Shown: positions 46,048 to 56,012 of the stretch, in pieces
Layout of the letters: every line of letters starts with the position of its first letter
Numbering within the stretch: the stretch's first letter is position 1
From: Forficula auricularia
Lineage: Eukaryota; Arthropoda; Insecta; Dermaptera; Forficulidae
Reading direction: 5' to 3'
NCBI GenBank assembly: GCA_024734495.1
Contig: JALMQS010000326.1
Location: 186,001-250,000 of the forward strand
Length of the DNA: 64,000 nucleotides
Position numbers and translations under genes: made by a program
The notes under the pieces: model-generated
Databases searched by the model: none
The model's input: only the letters and a program-made list of their open reading frames with translations
Told to the model about the DNA's origin: nothing

Positions 46048-46731
46048 TAACAATCGTAAGAAGAGTTTCTTAATTATTATTAAATATGTATGTAAACTTT
46101 CCGGTATCCCGTATAGTGCGATGTATAAGAGTCCGATAGACTCTATCTTTGGAATTTAATATCTCCGGAACTATATTGTTCATAAATTTCGTTTTACACC
46201 AATTGATGCAGAATTATTTAAATAATAATATGTCTAAATTTCAAAAAAAATCCTAAAAAAAGAAAATTCACCAAAAATACCCACATAGCTAGTCTAGTTA
46301 GAAATTCAATTTTTACTTTATCCAATGCGAAGCATGGAGAAAATATTGTAATCGGTCTCGCGGCAAGCATTTGGTGATACAACTACCTTAAAGAGATTTA
46401 AATTGTATTCTTCGGAATTATAAGCAAACTTTTTTGTTATTAAACATTTATTTTTCGATGTTTCACCTCTAATCGAAACTTACTCATGCTATATTGAAGT
46501 AGAAATTTTAAAATATTTAAAAAAAGGCAGCAGAGAATACACATGTAGCCCTTTGATTTAAACTTCGAACTTTCGAATTCTCGGAACCAGTAAACTTGCT
46601 CGTTTTTTTCTATCTTTTAAGGTTATCGAATTCTTTCCATTAAATTTGACAAAGTGAATGTAAAAGAGCCCAAACAAAAAATATTCAAAAAATCAATTGT
46701 ATACTTTTAATTAAAAAAAGATTTTGTTTTG
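46048..46731. other. LINE 3'-UTR-like and R2 fragment
   Basis: 46140-46260 (atctccggaactatattgtt...) reads like a LINE 3' UTR. 46305-46375 is the reverse of the R2 right end (ccgattacaatatt, ccaatgcgaagcatgg). No coding sequence. Confidence 0.45.
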
Positions 46732-46970
46732 CCGGGAGTAGGGTAGCAGAGTTGTTGAATCATAAAGATAAACAAAGAGGTTGTCTGTTCTCTGCTTAAA
46801 CAGTGTGTTTGAGTGGGTTGCTATGAAAACACATTTTCAGTATATAATTGGAGTTTGACCCCATAAGAAATAACAGATAAAATATTTCTAATTAAAAAGA
46901 CCGATGATGAAGGTCAAGTCTTCGAAACTATAGTCTCAAACAAATAAAGTATCATATTCTAAAACCAGAG
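46732..46970 (+). repeat. Ribozyme-like unit, family A, copy 1
   Basis: Ordered words gttttgccgggagtagg, gttgttgaatcataaa, gtgtttgagtgggttgcta, ttgaccccataagaaata and then the motif and caaataaagtat match 54016-54240. The unit is about 235 bp and has no ORF. It resembles the short non-coding retrozyme or Penelope-LTR organisation. Confidence 0.75.
46898..46938 (+). ncRNA. Hammerhead-like motif, family A
   Basis: CCGATGA-T-GAAG-gtcaagt-CTTC-GAAA-CTATAGTC. U4 is C; stem II has 4 bp; ACTATAGT is self-complementary and GTC is the cleavage triplet. Stem I is only 2 bp (GA/TC). Confidence 0.45.
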
Positions 46971-47087
46971 ACAAATGTTTATATATATATATATATATTT
47001 TTTTTTTGAAATTTATTGCAATAGCCATGTTAAATTAAAAATGAGTTATATGTACAGAGTGACAAATTCCAAATCTTGAACTAAATT

Positions 47088-47505
47088 GTATGTATATGTT
47101 TCAGTAAAAACCCGTTTTTAGTAAGAACGCGTTCTTACTAGTTAAAACTCGTTTCGCTGAATACCTTTATTGCAACTAGAGTTTACTGATGTTGATTGAG
47201 TTTGATTCAAAGGTCTAAAATCTTTATTTTTGGGGTTTATTTTCAAAAGATTTTAAACGAAAATGTCAAAAATTACATCCTGTACAACTTTTCTTCTAAT
47301 TTTTAGCATTTTCGTTTAAAAAATTTCGAAAATAAATACACGAAATGAGGCGGAAAGTCAAAAATGAAGATTCTAGATCTATGAACCAAACTCAACCAAG
47401 TAAACTCTGGTTGTCATAAAGGTATTCAGCGAAACGCGTTTTAACTAGTAAGAAACCGTTCTTACTAAAAACAGGATTTTACTGCAACATATACATAAAT
47501 ATGAA
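47088..47505. repeat. Long inverted repeat (about 130-bp arms)
   Basis: 47105-47235 and 47355-47495 are reverse complements: tttagtaagaacgcgttctt and tactagttaaaactcgtttc on the left; gaaacgcgttttaactagta and aagaaaccgttcttactaaa on the right. The outer edges catatacataa/ttgtatgtatatg extend the pairing. A 120-bp spacer contains its own inverted words (attttcgttta, taaacgaaaat). It is a foldback MITE; I see no flanking duplication. Confidence 0.85.
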
Positions 47506-47754
47506 ATTGTATGGTTTGTATTTTATATAATTGTATATAATACCATAGAAAAAATCTTATAAAGTGTTTTGTTTTTCCAGTACTTCTGAAGATAGTTTAC
47601 CAGTGGTGACCAAATCTGTCTAGTAAATCTATGAAATAAATAGTGTTAATTAGCTGAATTTACTCTATTTGTTTAATTTGTGTGACTAAATAAACCCTAA
47701 AATTTATAAAATCAAATAAATTATATATAAGTATAGATATTTATATTTGACTAG

Positions 47755-48245
47755 CTGCAAGGCCCGCCTTCGGCGGCCCACTTACTAGACAGGGGGCACG
47801 CCCCTGGACCCACCTCACCCCCTTTTTGGGAGCTTTTTTGGGGAAATTTTTTTAAACAAAAGTTGTCAGAAATCATATACCCTACAACTTTGTTTATCAT
47901 AAAATTTGCTGTAGGGTTAATAGTTTAGGAGTTATTTGATAATTTTCATTCGTGCGCCCCCCAAACCCCCTTCTGGGGTCAAAATATCAAAACGTTATAT
48001 AGCTAAAAACGTAAGTTAGAAAACATCTGATGTAAATATGAAATTTCATAATAATCCCTTTAGCCATTTTTATGTGAATCGTGAGCAACTTTTCGGAAAC
48101 CACTGAAACAGACAGACATACATACAGACAGGAATTTTTCTTGAGGGTGTTTTCGTTCATAACTTTGCTTGAAACGCGTGCAACAAAAATTTGGCGTGAT
48201 TTGGAGCAATGTACAGACAAAACCTTAATTTTATATATATTAGAT
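47755..48245 (+). repeat. Unclassified interspersed repeat
   Basis: It starts with a GC-rich gcaaggcccgccttcggcgg, has a cccccaaaccccctt block and ends cttaattttatatatatt. This GC-cap and ttatatatat end is common among animal non-autonomous elements, but I cannot name the family. Two short overlapping frames on opposite strands here are not genes. Confidence 0.5.
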
Positions 48246-48470
48246 ATATATTTATGTGTGTATGTTTATTTGCAGGACAACCTCTTTACGATCATATACT
48301 TTTACTTGAATCATTGTAATAGAAAGTAAACATAGGTAATTCTAGTAATAAATGGTTAACAGATAAAATTATCAAAGAACAAAATCAATAATCAATAAAT
48401 TCTTCATTACTTATTTCTCCGTCTAAGCTTATAGTAGAAATGGATGAAAAGAGAACAACAAAATACTTAC

Positions 48471-48606
48471 CCGATAAAGAGATATTTCCTTGTTGGTTAT
48501 TGGAATTCGTATTATCATTAGGTGTCCGATAGCATTGGTTGAATAGCTAGCTATCCACTTTGAAATCCAATGGATCGACTTTTTGTTTCTCGTCCTCACT
48601 TCCCAT
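48471..48606 (-). CDS. Candidate coding exon with in-frame TAG
   Basis: ATG at 48606 starts MGSEDEKQKVDPLDFKVDS, then TAG at 48547-48549, then LFNQCYRTPNDNTNSNNQQG and NISLS in the same frame up to a perfect donor TCGG|GTAAGT at 48471/48470. The S/N/Q-rich composition and donor look like a genuine gene exon. The stop sits inside gctagcta, a 4-bp tandem word (gctagcta), so a duplication, an assembly error, a pseudogene or a misassigned boundary are all possible. Family unknown. Confidence 0.4.
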
Positions 48607-48894
48607 ACTCACTGGAAATCTACGTTATCCGAATTGAAAACGGAGGTCAATCTGGTGTAAAAAATCGGCTCCTTTGTTTTGTTGATTTCAATGAAATTCC
48701 TTTTATTATGAAACAAGATTTTTTTTAACATCCAAATCATTTTGTAAAGACTTATTTAGAAAAATAAGTGACAAATTAACCTTTTTTTGTTTTACGGGTG
48801 GAATAAATTTAGGAAATAATATCTATTCTCTGAGAGTTTGCTTTTTATATTGATATTCATTAAAATTTTATATATTTTATTTTAAGTTTTAAAT
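48607..48894. other. AT-rich DNA, possible 5' region of minus-strand exon
   Basis: Nothing certain. If the exon at 48471-48606 is real this would be its 5' UTR or upstream intron. Confidence 0.3.
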
Positions 48895-49490
48895 AAACTG
48901 CAACGGATCGTTGGTAAACTTTATCCAAATTCATTTGAAATATTAATATGTTTATTCCTTTATTATTAATCGGATATCACTTGCAATTTGCAGTTCATGT
49001 TTAATTTAATTCAAAAATAATTATCGATTCTCATTTAATAGTCGAGGAATAACCATTCTACATTGGATTTTTGACGTTTCGGTTATTATTAGTAGCCATT
49101 GCTGAAGACATGGAGGAATCGAGTTAAAATAAAAAATAGCCATCGATTCTCATCTAATACTTGAGGAATAACAATTCTACATTAGATTTTTGATGCTTCG
49201 ATTATTATTGGTAACCATTGCTGAGGAAATGGAGGAATCGAAAAATATCGATCGATTCTTACACACTAAATGAAAAAACCGCACTTTTTGGCCTCTCGAC
49301 GAGAGCCCATGTAGTTTTTAGCAAAACTGTCACCTGCTAAAATGCAACCTAATTGAATACTACAATTTGTGACTTTAATTGAGTCCATGCGTTCCGTAGT
49401 CTTTACCTGAGGACCCTTTGAAGTCAGGCTTGCCGAGAGACCGATTACAATACTTTACCATGCTTCACATTGGATAAAGTAAAAAGTTCT
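48895..49490. repeat. Composite repeat: flank, inverted satellite, R2
   Basis: 48895-48948 matches 10036-10092 (same orientation). 49025-49260 holds two units of the 119-bp satellite in reverse orientation (for example ggtaaccattgctgagg). 49285-49490 matches R2 at 11215 (same orientation). The satellite is inverted relative to its flanks when compared with the 10-kb locus. Confidence 0.85.
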
Positions 49491-51640
49491 ATGTATATAT
49501 TTTCTATTATATCAGTTCAACGCCATTTAACGAGATTTAGAGTATTCAAATGAATAAATCGGAGCAAAAAATAAAAAAAATTTCAAGACTCGATAGATAC
49601 AGTCTCTTTTTTATACCATGATTTATACCATTATATGACATTAAAATATAATATAATATAATGCTTTATCGAATTGGTGGTTATAAAACTAGAACCCAAA
49701 ATGTAATCAGCTATCTGTGTTGGAAATAAGAAATTTTGTACTCAAGAACGAACTTTTTACGACTTTACGTTCTTGACTTATCGTGGGTATCAGAATCCAG
49801 ATATACCTAGACACAGACAGACGAATTACCGGCAGACTTAAAAGAAATCATAGTTGAAAATCATTCTTCTTCATGTTTCAGACTTTATTAACAGAATGAG
49901 CTGAGTGAATTCAATACTATAGATTAAGTATAATATATTCAAAAAAATTTATCAAGTCATTACTTTTCTTTAATTCATATAGAAAGTCACCGGCACTCCA
50001 CAAAAATATTTCTTGAAAATCAATCAGCATAGGTATTCAGAACCCCCCTACATCTATGCAACCAAACGACAGACTTGCATAGCAGTTGCATGCCTTAAAG
50101 AATCTAGGCGAAAAATCGGATAAAACTCTGGTTTGAACAAAATTAGATATCATAATCATTTCTACAAATCGAATAAACTCGCATTTGCTTCGGAGGTCAC
50201 ATACGTCCAGTGGTCACTGATTTTTCTTGGTCAAAAGTTGTAATCACTGAATTAAAACAATTTAATTAAAAATGAGAACATTTTAACAAAAAGTGATTTT
50301 TTCAAAATTTTGGTTCTTAAACTCAAATTAAAATAATCCCAACCTACGATGTTACTTTTTCTTCATCATCAATAGTTATCAATGCTAGACATGCTCGCCT
50401 TCATTTGACTATTCGAACATAATTATTTCAATAATAGATGCAAAGATTTAAGCATTTTTTTTGAGTTTCTTTTTTTGAAAGAAGATAGAAATTTTTTCAA
50501 AAATCAACCCAGACTTATACTATTAATAAATAAATTTACCTAAGGAACAATCATAGATAGGGACGAACCTCTCTGATATCCAATGTAAAAATATTTTCTC
50601 TAAAATCTTTGATTGATCCTTAGGTAAATTCATTTATTAATAATTATTTCAGTTTTCTAAAAATCCATCTTTCCATATTATTTTTTATTTGAAGAAAAAT
50701 TAAAAATTAGCTCCCTTTCATTCTTTCTATTCTAGCCCTCTCTGAAATTTCCTCATCAAATTTCGGTGTCAAAGCTTTTTGTGTTGTTTTTTTTAATCTG
50801 AAAATCAGAAATTGTCATTTTAGTAAAAGCTTGCGTATAATTTCGAATAATTTTAACTCATTTTGATCTCATTAGCAGTAAAGATGACCTTAAAAAGTGA
50901 ATTTATGGAAACTACTTTTACATATTCTCTATATAAAAGACATGTTCAAAGAACAGTTTCCAAATGGGATCATTAAAGTCGGTCATTTTTGAGTCCAGTA
51001 TCAATCAAAACTTTAAAAACTCAGAATTTTCTAATCATAATTTCAATTCAAAAAATTTTAGAGTGAAAAGTTATCTCTAATAGAGTATAAATATTTTACT
51101 CTCCATCTATGAAATAATAAAGGAAAAGCACGTTAATATGTTAACTGTTTCAAGTTTAATACACTCTACTCTCTATATTCAATTTTGTGTCTTTTTTAGA
51201 AGCTTAGGAAAATGGAGTTTCATTTCCTTTAATTTTTATTGGCTGTTACTTAAAAGGGAAAGATCTTTTATGCATGAGCTTTTTTACTCAAAATCATTCG
51301 TTTTATTGTATAGATATTTTGTATTCTTGTTAAATAGAAAGGCTAATTGTTTATTATCATTTGAAAATTAATCTCAATTTGCTAATCCTAATTACATCCT
51401 GGTAAATTACTTAATTATATATCAGTATGGGTATGAGATGATACTTTTATTCCAATTAGAATACCCTCTTTGGAGCAACATCAAAAGCTGTGTTTAGATG
51501 CCCAAAGGATAAGTTTTTAATTAACTATTACTCTCAGAATATGTGCATATCGATTTTTCAAAAAAATGCATAATAATTAAAACATTCTTTGTGCATGGTC
51601 GAAAAATAGAATATTAAAAAAAAATTAATCAAATATATAT
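49491..51640. other. AT-rich DNA with R1 scrap
   Basis: 49735-49910 (aagaacgaactttttacgac, cgtgggtatcagaatccag, aaatcatagttgaaaatcat) is a fragment of R1. 50520-50650 has the inverted words taaatttacctaaggaac and ccttaggtaaattcatttat. No gene seen. Confidence 0.5.
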
Positions 51641-51743
51641 CATTGGCGTGTGGTCTATGGATGCTGTGAATGCGGAGCATTCCTAAAATTATTTGATGAT
51701 AAAAAAACGATTTTGAATCATTGTGAAACAAAGTTAGTAGGAC
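51641..51743 (+). repeat. Extra R1-like terminus
   Basis: CATTGGCGTGTGGTCTATGG followed by atgctgtgaatgcgg duplicates the start of R1, 103 bp before the next R1 copy. Confidence 0.65.
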
Positions 51744-52741
51744 CAGTGGCTTGCGGTTTATGGATGCTGTGGATGCGGCGCATCCCGTAAATTCCAAAAT
51801 GTCAAGAGTATTTTCATCCGTGTTATATTTGTATATTTGTAAAATTTTAAATACACTTTCATTAAATACTATACCTACAAATAATTATTTTAAAGTTATT
51901 TAAAAATTAAAATTAAGGGAGCTTTTTAACGTTAGCAAATTTAAAGAATATGAAGAAAAAATATAGATTTCCTATTTTAATCCCTTCAGCTATCTTATGG
52001 AAAATACTTTGATTTTATGAGGTTAAAAACTGAATTAATTTACATGTATTCGTCCTATGACTTTCATTTAAAATCTATAAATTGTATTAAAAAAATTAAT
52101 CGTGAAAGATGAACTAAAAGTATTTGCTTTAATCAAGTTCATTTGAATATCGTTTTAGTCCAAGTGCAAAAGGCCATTCCTAGAATAATAATAGAAATTA
52201 AAAAATTAATCTCTAATAGTCTGAAACAGGTTTGAACTCGTATTTAGCATCCTTGCAATACACCTTAGCTCTAAAGAAAGATCATTCTATCCGTGCTCTT
52301 TGTAGCTATTTTCATCAATCAGATTCTAATGAAAGAATCGCTCACCCGCACATTAAATAATAAAAGGCTCGGTACACTAGAGCTGCGTTAGTAATGATAA
52401 ATAAACTTAAATATAAATTGTTCATTTATGGCTATACTATAACATCCTCTTAAAATCTCAATAGAAAAATTCAAAAAATATTTTCTGCTTTTTGAATCAG
52501 ATATAGCAAAATATAAGTAGGTATTATATAATATGTATTGATACAAAAGAACTTTTTAACTTTCCGTTCTTGGGTTATCGTGGGTATCGGAATTCAGACA
52601 TACAAAGAGAAAAAAATCATAGTTGAAAAATATTTTTCTCCGCCTTTCAGACATTTTAAAACAAAATGAGGAAATATTTATTTTTATTCGTGATTTAATT
52701 AATTTAATTTGCATTATGCCTTTTACAAGCACGGCCGTCAG
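51744..52741 (+). repeat. Dispersed repeat R1, copy 3 (near full length)
   Basis: It starts CAGTGGCTTGCGGTTTATGG and ends about gcattatgccttttacaagc. It is collinear with copy 1 (reversed). No coding content; see copy 1 for classification. Confidence 0.8.
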
Positions 52742-53524
52742 TTTTCAACTTTGAAAAGAATTGAAACTTCACCAGAAGAACCTGAAGTGAATATATGGTA
52801 GATTATCTCGGAATATCCGCTCTGTTATAAAAAATCTAATGTTAAATTTTAAAAAAATAACGAGGAATTCTATGATGCATTTATCGATAAATTTTGCAAA
52901 AAGGATCGAAGAATAAAATTAAAAAAATGAAGGTCTATTTTTTGGACAGCATCCCCTGGTTAAAAAGTCACCCCATCTCCACTGTTATATATTTTCTTTA
53001 TCCTGAAGCGAGGTTTATCTTAAAATGTCAGATTAATTTGGGATGCCCTCAGTTGAAATAAGCCATCCTGAGTTGATTGAATTGGATTTCATAGTAGATG
53101 CTTCTGAAAAGATATGATATAGATGATTTATTGGATGAAAAAAATAATCATTTCATCCAAGTAAATATAAGAGCTTTTGCCCAAGATAGAATGGCAATTT
53201 ATTTTTAAGACTTTTTGACTTCATCTCGATCTCATGAAACTAATCTAGCTTAAACATTCTTATCTATATGAAACTATGACGTCATGCATTGTGAAAAGAT
53301 TTAAAATAGTTATTTTTAACATATATTTTTTTGGCAATGAAATTAAAATTTAATCAGAAATATTTTATACAACTCTTAGGGTCAATTATTATTAAAAAAT
53401 AAAATTGAAAATTGATTAATAGGTTGATTTCACAAATAAAATAAATATTGCTAATCGTAAAACTCAATACATATTTTAATAAGATTGAAGTATTTTTTGG
53501 AGACGGACTGATAAGTGAAATTGA
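52742..53524. other. AT-rich DNA, no gene seen
   Basis: Nothing recognisable. Confidence 0.45.
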
Positions 53525-53580
53525 CTGGATATTGATGAGGCAGTCCAAAAAAGAAGATAATTTATACTATCTTTTTATTC

Positions 53581-53625
53581 ATAAACCGACGTTTCGGAGG
53601 CTATTCCCTCCTTCTTCAGGGTTTT
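53581..53625 (-). ncRNA. Hammerhead-like motif, family B (intact stems)
   Basis: AAACC-CTGAAGA-A-GGAGG-gaatag-CCTCC-GAAA-CGTC-GGTTT. Stem I 5 bp, stem II 5 bp, intact GAAA and GTC triplet. It has the same extra A and minimal stem III as the 43828 copy. Confidence 0.58.
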
Positions 53626-53830
53626 GAAAAGTCAGTGAATGAAATCAATGCGACATTCCCTCTGTCTCCTCTTTCAGTGGCAGTAACAATAATATATTGT
53701 ATTTCATTCTCAGCAGAATTATAATGTAGTAATGTTACTGCCACTGAAAGAGGAGACAGAGGGGAATGTCGCATTGGATTTCCTTCACTGACTTTTCAAA
53801 ACCCTGAAGAATTTCCTTCACTGACTTTTC

Positions 53831-53878
53831 AAAACCCTGAAGAATAACCTCTGAATAGCATCTGAAACGTCGGTTTAT
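53831..53878 (+). ncRNA. Hammerhead-like motif, family B (damaged)
   Basis: AAACC-CTGAAGA...GAAACGTC-GGTTT keeps stem I, but stem II (taacctctgaatagcatct) no longer pairs. Confidence 0.4.
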
Positions 53879-54015
53879 GAATAAAAAGATAGTATGAATT
53901 ATCTTCTTTTTTTGGACTGCCTCATCAATATCCACTCAATACATATTTATTTGGGGGCAAGCCAATCTTCAAGAGTTTACATTGATAAGTTATCAATATA
54001 AATTGAAAATATTTT

Positions 54016-54400
54016 GTTTTGCCGAGTGTTGAAGAGTTGTTGAATCATAAAAACAAAGAAGTTGTCCTCTGCTTGATGCAAATAAAGTGTTTGAGTGGGT
54101 AACTTGCTATGAAAACAAATTTTCAATATCCAATTGGTCATTGACCCCATGAGAAATAATAGACAAAGTATTACTAATTAAAAAGACTGATAATGAAGGC
54201 CAACCCTTCGAAAATATAGTCTCAAACAAATAAAGTATATATACCTTTTATACATATTTATATTTGTTATATACATTGGTATATGTCTATATTTATTTGT
54301 ATCAAGCAGAGGACACTCTCTTTGTTTCTCTTTATTTCATTGTAAACTCCTGAAGATGATATATATTGAAATATTGAATCTTGCTCATAGGCAATATTTT
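54016..54400 (+). repeat. Ribozyme-like unit, family A, copy 2, with inverted end
   Basis: 54016-54240 matches the 46732 unit, including gttgtcctctgcttgatgca. 54300-54325 is the reverse of that word (tatcaagcagaggacactct), so the unit continues into a partial inverted copy. A further box CTGAAGATGATATATATTGAAAT is at 54350. Confidence 0.75.
54182..54225 (+). ncRNA. Hammerhead-like motif, family A (diverged)
   Basis: CTGATAA-T-GAAGG-ccaac-CCTTC-GAAA-ATATAGTC. Stem II pairs 5 bp. G8 is A and the base after GAAA is A instead of C, weakening stem III. Confidence 0.4.
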
Positions 54401-55694
54401 ATCTGTGAAACCTACCTAATAGTTATCTATTTTTTATTTGATTAAATATGCTTCACCTTGAACCTACACAAATCTCCTTCAACGAAAATCATTTATTATT
54501 AATATAAACAAGAAATAGACGAAGCTTTCGCTAAAATTTTAATTAACCCAAATGTGAAATAAAAAAAAATAAGATCTACGCGGCTTCTTACTTGCTTACT
54601 ATATTAATTAATAAACGAACTAGATTGATATAATGTTTAGGTTTTCGAAAAAAATCCCTAATTGTTGCTAGACTTTAATCAGTAAATTTATTATTCAGAA
54701 TCTCCGACATAATATCTCAAAAATTTTGTCTAATAAAGAAGAACAATTTATTAGTGTAATGGTTAAAGATTCATTAAAACTTTTCAAGAGAGTAATTTTA
54801 TCTTAAAACTTTCTTTAATTTATTCTTATATACATAGTTTTAATGATTAAAGATTTATATTTAAAATACTTACCTAATTTCTTGGATGTTCTACTCAATT
54901 GGATGTTTTGGAAGCAGTGCTTTTCGTCCAATAATCTGACAGATATATTCATTTAAAAAATATATTTTTTATTAAAAATTAAATGAAGCACTGTACTCTC
55001 CCCCCCCCCCAAAAAAAAAAAAAAAAAATCATCCACTTTTTAGCAACAAAAAATCGGACTGCCTTAAGAGTAGGTGAAATTAAAAATTTGTTTAAGCTGC
55101 AATAGAATCGAGTTTCTTGTCACGAATCATCGTTTCGTTTCATTTGGTTTTTTAACAATTTTTCTTACTCTAATTTCTGAATTTATCATTGAATATATTT
55201 GTTTTAATTTGACTTATTTTGATCTGGCAAATATATATCAGGATAAAAACTCAAAACATATATTATTTCTTTTATTTTTGTGAAACCTTCCTTGAAATAT
55301 TACTTACTTTTATTATTATAATGTTTCAACTTGAACCGACACCTAACTATTTAACAATTATCCCATTCAGATTTCTGAAAAGTTTCCAAAAGTGACAATG
55401 ATAGATAGTTTTTGGCCGTAGCCCTTCATTTATAGATGTTCATCAATTCGGGAATCAAACTAACTTATGTGTTTTGAGTCATTACAATTGAGACAATTAT
55501 TCCAAAATTCCAAAATTTAATTACCACTAACAAAAATATCCATTTCTTTTATCATAGCCCACTTGACCATTTTGAAAATAAAACTTTACCAAACTAGACG
55601 AAGAAAAAAATATTTATTCGAATGAAGAAGAAAATATTTCTAAAAAGAGAAAAAATTCGATGTCAAGATAAAATTGAGGCAAAATTAAGTTTTT
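54401..55694. other. AT-rich DNA, no gene seen
   Basis: A C10/A20-like junction lies near 55001-55027. The 69-codon frame at 55074-55283 is hydrophobic AT-driven sequence without domain support. Confidence 0.45.
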
Positions 55695-55702
55695 CCTTTG
55701 AT

Positions 55703-56004
55703 CTGTGGCGGCGCTAGGGTTGAACGCGGTTGAGCGAGCGTACAACCCAAATTGTTCTCACATAACCAGCTAAATTCAGCATTTAAGCAAAAAATATTGA
55801 AAAACACATTTGATAAAATTAAAAACATGTAGACCTTATATAATAATAATAATAATAATAATAATTATAACTATTTAAAAAAAAAAAAAAAAAATTATAC
55901 AAAAATCTATATTACCCGAAATAATGCACATTTTTGCTGCTCATCCTCCACATTTTTCTGCCGGGTGTCGCCTGACCAAAAAAACAAAGATGGCGTCGCC
56001 ACTG
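55703..56004. mobile_element. hAT-type MITE with 7/8 TSD
   Basis: The ends CTGTGGCGGCGC and GGCGTCGCCACTG are near-complements; the flanks cctttgat (55695-55702) and ccttggat (56005-56012) differ at one base. The 302-bp interior includes a (TAA)n microsatellite at about 55838-55865 and an A-run. Confidence 0.75.
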
Positions 56005-56012
56005 CCTTGGAT

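Larger units (their letters stand above)
53525..53935. repeat. Inverted dimer of ribozyme-like unit (family B)
   Basis: The left arm 53525-53690 (gatgaggcagtccaaaaaag ... cctctttcagtggcagtaac) and right arm 53730-53935 (its complement) face outward around a 40-bp AT centre. Each arm carries a motif: intact on the left (minus strand), damaged on the right. The right arm has an extra 33-bp direct duplication (53781 and 53814). A single-arm relative is at 25555. Confidence 0.9.
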
